Shown here piece after piece: positions 12,710 to 15,108 of a stretch of DNA of 15,108 nt. The stretch covers positions 1 through 15,108 of the forward strand of contig JAURLF010000153.1 in assembly GCA_030831375.1 (NCBI GenBank), given 5' to 3'. Source of the DNA: Gaiellales bacterium (GTDB lineage Bacteria > Actinomycetota > Thermoleophilia > Gaiellales > F1-60-MAGs149). The notes below the pieces were generated by a model that was not told the DNA's origin, ran no database searches, and was given only the letters and a program-made list of their open reading frames with translations. Position 1 is the stretch's first letter, and every line of letters starts with the position of its first letter. Made by a program: the position numbers and the translations under genes.

Positions 12710-14662
12710 GTGGCCCTGCGGGACGCCCTCCGGCGGCGTTGGGTGCAGGCCGGCGCCGTGCTCGCCGGCTGGGTCCTCATCGCCGTCCTGCTCGGTGGGC
12801 GCCAGACGCTCGAGCTGTCGACCGCGACGGACTCGACCTTCACCGGCTGGATGCGCGAGTTGGCCGCGTCGATCCGCGGCAACCGCACCGAGAGCCCGCT
12901 CTTCGTCTACGTCTTCAACCCGATCCGCGGCGCGATCGAGGGCTTCATCGAGGTGATCATGCGGGTCATCTCGATGCCCGGACCGGGCGACGTGATCCCG
13001 CTCCTCGGCTGGTTCGGGACGCTCGCGCTCGTCGGCTTCATCGTCTACGCCACCTCGACCCTGCGGACCGCGCTCTTCAGCATGGCGATGCTCGTGCTCT
13101 GCGGCATGCTCGGCATGTGGGTGGTCACGATGGACACCCTCGCGATGACGATCGGCGCGGTGCTCCTGTCGCTCGCGATCGCGCTGCCGCTCGGCGTCTG
13201 GGCCGGCTTGAACGCGCGCGTGATGGCGTTCCTGCGGCCCGGCCTCGACCTCGCCCAGGTGCTGCCGACCCTGGTCTACCTGGCGCCGCTCGCGCTCGTG
13301 TTCCTGATCGGCATCGCCTCGGCCACGATCGCGACGATGATCTACTCGATCCCGATCTGCATCCGCATCACGGCGCACGCGATCCGCTCGCTGAAGGAGG
13401 GCCCGATCGAGGCGGCGGAGGCGGCCGGCTCGACGCGCTGGCAGGTGCTGACCAAGGTGCAGCTGCCGATGGCGAAGAGCACGATCATCCTCGCCGTCAA
13501 CCAGACCACCCTGGCCGCGCTCTCCTTCGTCGTCATCGCCGCCCTGATCGGCGCGCCCGGCCTCGGCAAGCCCGTCGTCGAGGCCCTGACCATCCGCGAC
13601 GTCGGCGACGGCGTCGTCGCCGGCCTCGCCGTCGTCTTCCTCGCGATCATGCTCGACCGGGCCACGGCGGCCGCGGTCGGCAGGGACCAGGCCGCCCGGC
13701 CCCAGGGCCGGGCGCTCCTCCACCGGCGGATCGGCCTCGCCGTCGGCGCCGCCCTGACCGTGGTCGCGATCGCGCTGTCGCGACAGGTCCTCTGGTTCGC
13801 GGTCTTCCCCGCCTCGCTCGACGTCGGCGAGCGCGTCGGGAGCGCGGCCGACGCGGCGCAGGAGTGGATCGTCGCCAACTTCGACCTGCTCACCGTCACG
13901 GGCAGCGAGCAGTTCACGATCTGGGTCCTCAACCCCCTGCAGGACCTCCTCGCCGGCTCGCCGTGGTGGGCGACGCTCGCCGCGATCACCCTGCTCGCCC
14001 TCATCCTCGCGGGCCGCACCGTCGGCATCCTGGTGCTCGTGCTGCTGCTGCTCGTCCTCGGCACCGGCCTCTGGAACGACACCATGCTGACCCTCACGAT
14101 GACCCTGATCGCGACCGGCTTCGTGGTCGTGATCGGGATCGTGATCGGCGTCTGGGCGGGCCGCAGCGCGGGCGCCGAGCGCGCGCTCAGGCCGTTCCTC
14201 GACGCGGGCCAGACGATGCCGGCCTTCGTCTACCTCGTGCCCGTGCTGGCCCTGTTCGGGCCGACCCGCTTTGCGGCGATCGTGCTCGGCGTCGTCTACG
14301 CCGCACCCGTGGTGATCCGCATCGTCGCGGACGGCATCCGCAAGGTGCCGTCCGAATCGGTCGAGGCCGCCGTCGCCGCCGGCTCCACGACGCTGCAGAT
14401 CATCGCCAAGGTGCAGCTGCCGATGGCGCGCCGCGCGATCCTGCTCGGCGTCAACCAGGGCCTCATCTTCGTGCTCGCCGTCGTCGTCATCGGCGGTTTC
14501 GTCGGGGCCGGCGGCCTCGGCTACCTGGTGATCGTCGGGCAGTCGAAGCCCGACCTCGTCGGCAAGGGCCTCGCCGCCGGCATCGCGATCGTCCTGCTCG
14601 GCGTGATCCTCGACCGGATCGCGCAGGGCGGGCCCCGCGACGCCCCGCAGGCGCGGCGCTGA
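12710..14662 (+). CDS. proW: Double-domain glycine betaine/choline ABC permease (ProW-like fusion)
   Basis: A 650-residue membrane protein containing two complete ProW-type permease domains, each with several hydrophobic helices and an EAA loop that docks the ATPase. The loops are E-A-A-E-A-A-G-S-T (from 234) and E-A-A-V-A-A-G-S-T (from 552), both continuing to K-V-Q-L-P-M-A. Usual ProW proteins have a single such domain and work as homodimers; here one chain could supply both halves. Membrane segments cluster at about 12-30, 100-165, 185-220 and 260-315 in the first half, and 340-365, 420-485, 500-540 and 575-635 in the second. The halves have similar core order but have diverged, as expected of an old tandem duplication. 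The GTG start is 2 bases after the ATPase stop, with no strong ribosome site, so it depends on coupling. Confidence 0.9.
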   Translation: MALRDALRRRWVQAGAVLAGWVLIAVLLGGRQTLELSTATDSTFTGWMRELAASIRGNRTESPLFVYVFNPIRGAIEGFIEVIMRVISMPGPGDVIPLLGWFGTLALVGFIVYATSTLRTALFSMAMLVLCGMLGMWVVTMDTLAMTIGAVLLSLAIALPLGVWAGLNARVMAFLRPGLDLAQVLPTLVYLAPLALVFLIGIASATIATMIYSIPICIRITAHAIRSLKEGPIEAAEAAGSTRWQVLTKVQLPMAKSTIILAVNQTTLAALSFVVIAALIGAPGLGKPVVEALTIRDVGDGVVAGLAVVFLAIMLDRATAAAVGRDQAARPQGRALLHRRIGLAVGAALTVVAIALSRQVLWFAVFPASLDVGERVGSAADAAQEWIVANFDLLTVTGSEQFTIWVLNPLQDLLAGSPWWATLAAITLLALILAGRTVGILVLVLLLLVLGTGLWNDTMLTLTMTLIATGFVVVIGIVIGVWAGRSAGAERALRPFLDAGQTMPAFVYLVPVLALFGPTRFAAIVLGVVYAAPVVIRIVADGIRKVPSESVEAAVAAGSTTLQIIAKVQLPMARRAILLGVNQGLIFVLAVVVIGGFVGAGGLGYLVIVGQSKPDLVGKGLAAGIAIVLLGVILDRIAQGGPRDAPQARR

Positions 14663-14701
14663 CGCGGCTGCGGGCGACCGGCGACGTCCAGCGCATGCCG
14701 C

Positions 14702-14735
14702 TACGATTGCCGGCACATCGAGGTACCCGGGGAGG
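14702..14735 (+). promoter_or_regulatory. Possible -10 box and ribosome site before the ProX-like gene
   Basis: The 77-base gap after the permease has TACGAT (14702-14707) and a strong GGGGAGG (14729-14735) 4 bases before the ATG. Binding-protein genes are often expressed above the rest of the transporter, so a private promoter is plausible. No -35 is recognised. Confidence 0.35.
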
Positions 14736-14739
14736 GAAC

Positions 14740-15108
14740 ATGAAGCTACGCGGCACGCGCGCGACGACATGGGTCGCGCTCGCCATCGCCGGACTGGCCC
14801 TGGCGGCCTGCGGCGGCGGCGTCAACGAGGACACGACGACGGAGGCCGCCGCGGGCGGCGAGGCCACCGAGGCCGTCGTCGCCGACTGCGGCAAGTGGGG
14901 CGTCGCCATGCACGCGTGGGTGGGCTACACCGCCTCCGCGCAGGTGCTCAGCGACATCGCCCGCGCGAAGCTCGTCTGCTCGGGCGCAGGCGCGGCCGCG
15001 ATCGCCTGCCTGGACCTGCTCGTGTGCCTCGGCCTGAAACCTGAAAACACGCTGGTCGCGGACAGCAAGGGGGTGCTGCACTCGGGGCGCGCCGGGCTGG
15101 ATGAAAGC
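14740..15108 (+). CDS. proX: ProX-like betaine/choline-binding lipoprotein N-terminus running into foreign sequence (partial)
   Basis: The frame is open for 123 codons to the window edge. Residues 1-24 are a lipoprotein signal (K-L-R-G-T-R, hydrophobic stretch, L-A-A-C lipobox with C24). A Thr/Glu/Ala-rich linker follows, then D-C-G-K-W-G-V-A-M-H-A-W-V-G-Y-T-A-S (from about 49), the start of the ProX/OpuAC fold in which W-V-G-Y is typical. After A-R-A-K-L (74-78) a substrate-binding protein should continue toward its first lobe. Instead the frame continues with V-C-S-G-A-G-A-A-A-I-A, characteristic of malic enzyme. So only about 78 residues belong to this gene. It completes the transporter operon with ProV and the fused ProW. 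Whether the hybrid is real is treated as a separate finding. Confidence 0.75.
   Translation, partial: MKLRGTRATTWVALAIAGLALAACGGGVNEDTTTEAAAGGEATEAVVADCGKWGVAMHAWVGYTASAQVLSDIARAKLVCSGAGAAAIACLDLLVCLGLKPENTLVADSKGVLHSGRAGLDES
14971..15108 (+). other. Malic enzyme (MaeB-like) internal fragment, probable contig-end chimera
   Basis: From about 14971 the translation reads KLVCSGAGAAAIACLDLL, then LGLKPEN, then DSKGVL and G-R with a D-E. This is the NAD(P)-binding Rossmann entry of the malic enzyme family (SGAGAAA motif, then the D-x-K/R-G-V strand end). Codons such as AAA, CCT, GAA, GAT and AGC appear that are rare elsewhere in the window, suggesting another, less GC-extreme genome. Only 46 codons are present and neither end of the gene is here. 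Confidence 0.7.

Noticed and set aside
12134..14770. An 878-codon minus-strand open frame
   Set aside because: It lies antisense to ProV and the double permease and reads as a charged Asp/Arg/Glu/His-rich pattern typical of the reverse of hydrophobic codons; no domain is recognisable.
1..15108. tRNA, rRNA, insertion sequences, attachment sites or a replication origin
   Set aside because: I looked on both strands for tRNA-like T-loop sequences, transposase motifs and terminal inverted repeats and saw none that I can support by eye.

Overview
The window is very GC-rich, with almost all codons ending in G or C, TANNNT-type -10 boxes and alternative GTG starts. This points to a high-GC actinobacterium. 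The 14-unit beta-propeller protein with a duplicated Cys-pair tail suggests Thermoleophilia/Solirubrobacterales to me, but that is inference. The last ~140 bases look foreign and may be an assembly chimera.

Region 1 (1-5153, all minus strand) is a ribosomally made, post-translationally modified peptide (RiPP) cluster. In transcription order it holds a promoter, a precursor with a nitrile-hydratase-type (NHLP) leader and a Gly-Gly cut site, a strong hairpin, a fused leader-docking/YcaO cyclodehydratase, a SagB-type FMN azoline dehydrogenase, and the first 292 residues of a LanM-type Ser/Thr dehydratase that runs off the left edge. YcaO and SagB make (methyl)oxazoles from Ser/Thr. LanM phosphorylates and eliminates Ser/Thr to give dehydroalanine/dehydrobutyrine. 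The 32-residue core has 13 Ser/Thr and no Cys, so neither thiazoles nor classical lanthionine rings can form from it. This makes it a candidate azole-plus-dehydroamino-acid hybrid RiPP and the most interesting system here.

Region 2 (5154-8598) holds a short remnant that looks like the C-terminus of a nicotinamidase/isochorismatase-fold hydrolase, several hairpins, and a large exported protein with 14 NHL/Vgb-like beta-propeller repeats and a duplicated Cys-pair C-terminal domain. A hairpin follows its stop codon directly.

Region 3 (8599-15108) is an osmoprotectant/choline locus. A sugar-lactone/alditol oxidase (ALO family, minus strand) diverges from a plus-strand operon of a BetA-like GMC choline dehydrogenase, a ProV-like ATPase (8-base overlap), a double-domain ProW-like permease, and a ProX-like lipoprotein. 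The ProX reading frame passes at about residue 78 into sequence that reads as the NAD(P)-binding core of malic enzyme. This is either a contig-end chimera or a remarkable fusion.
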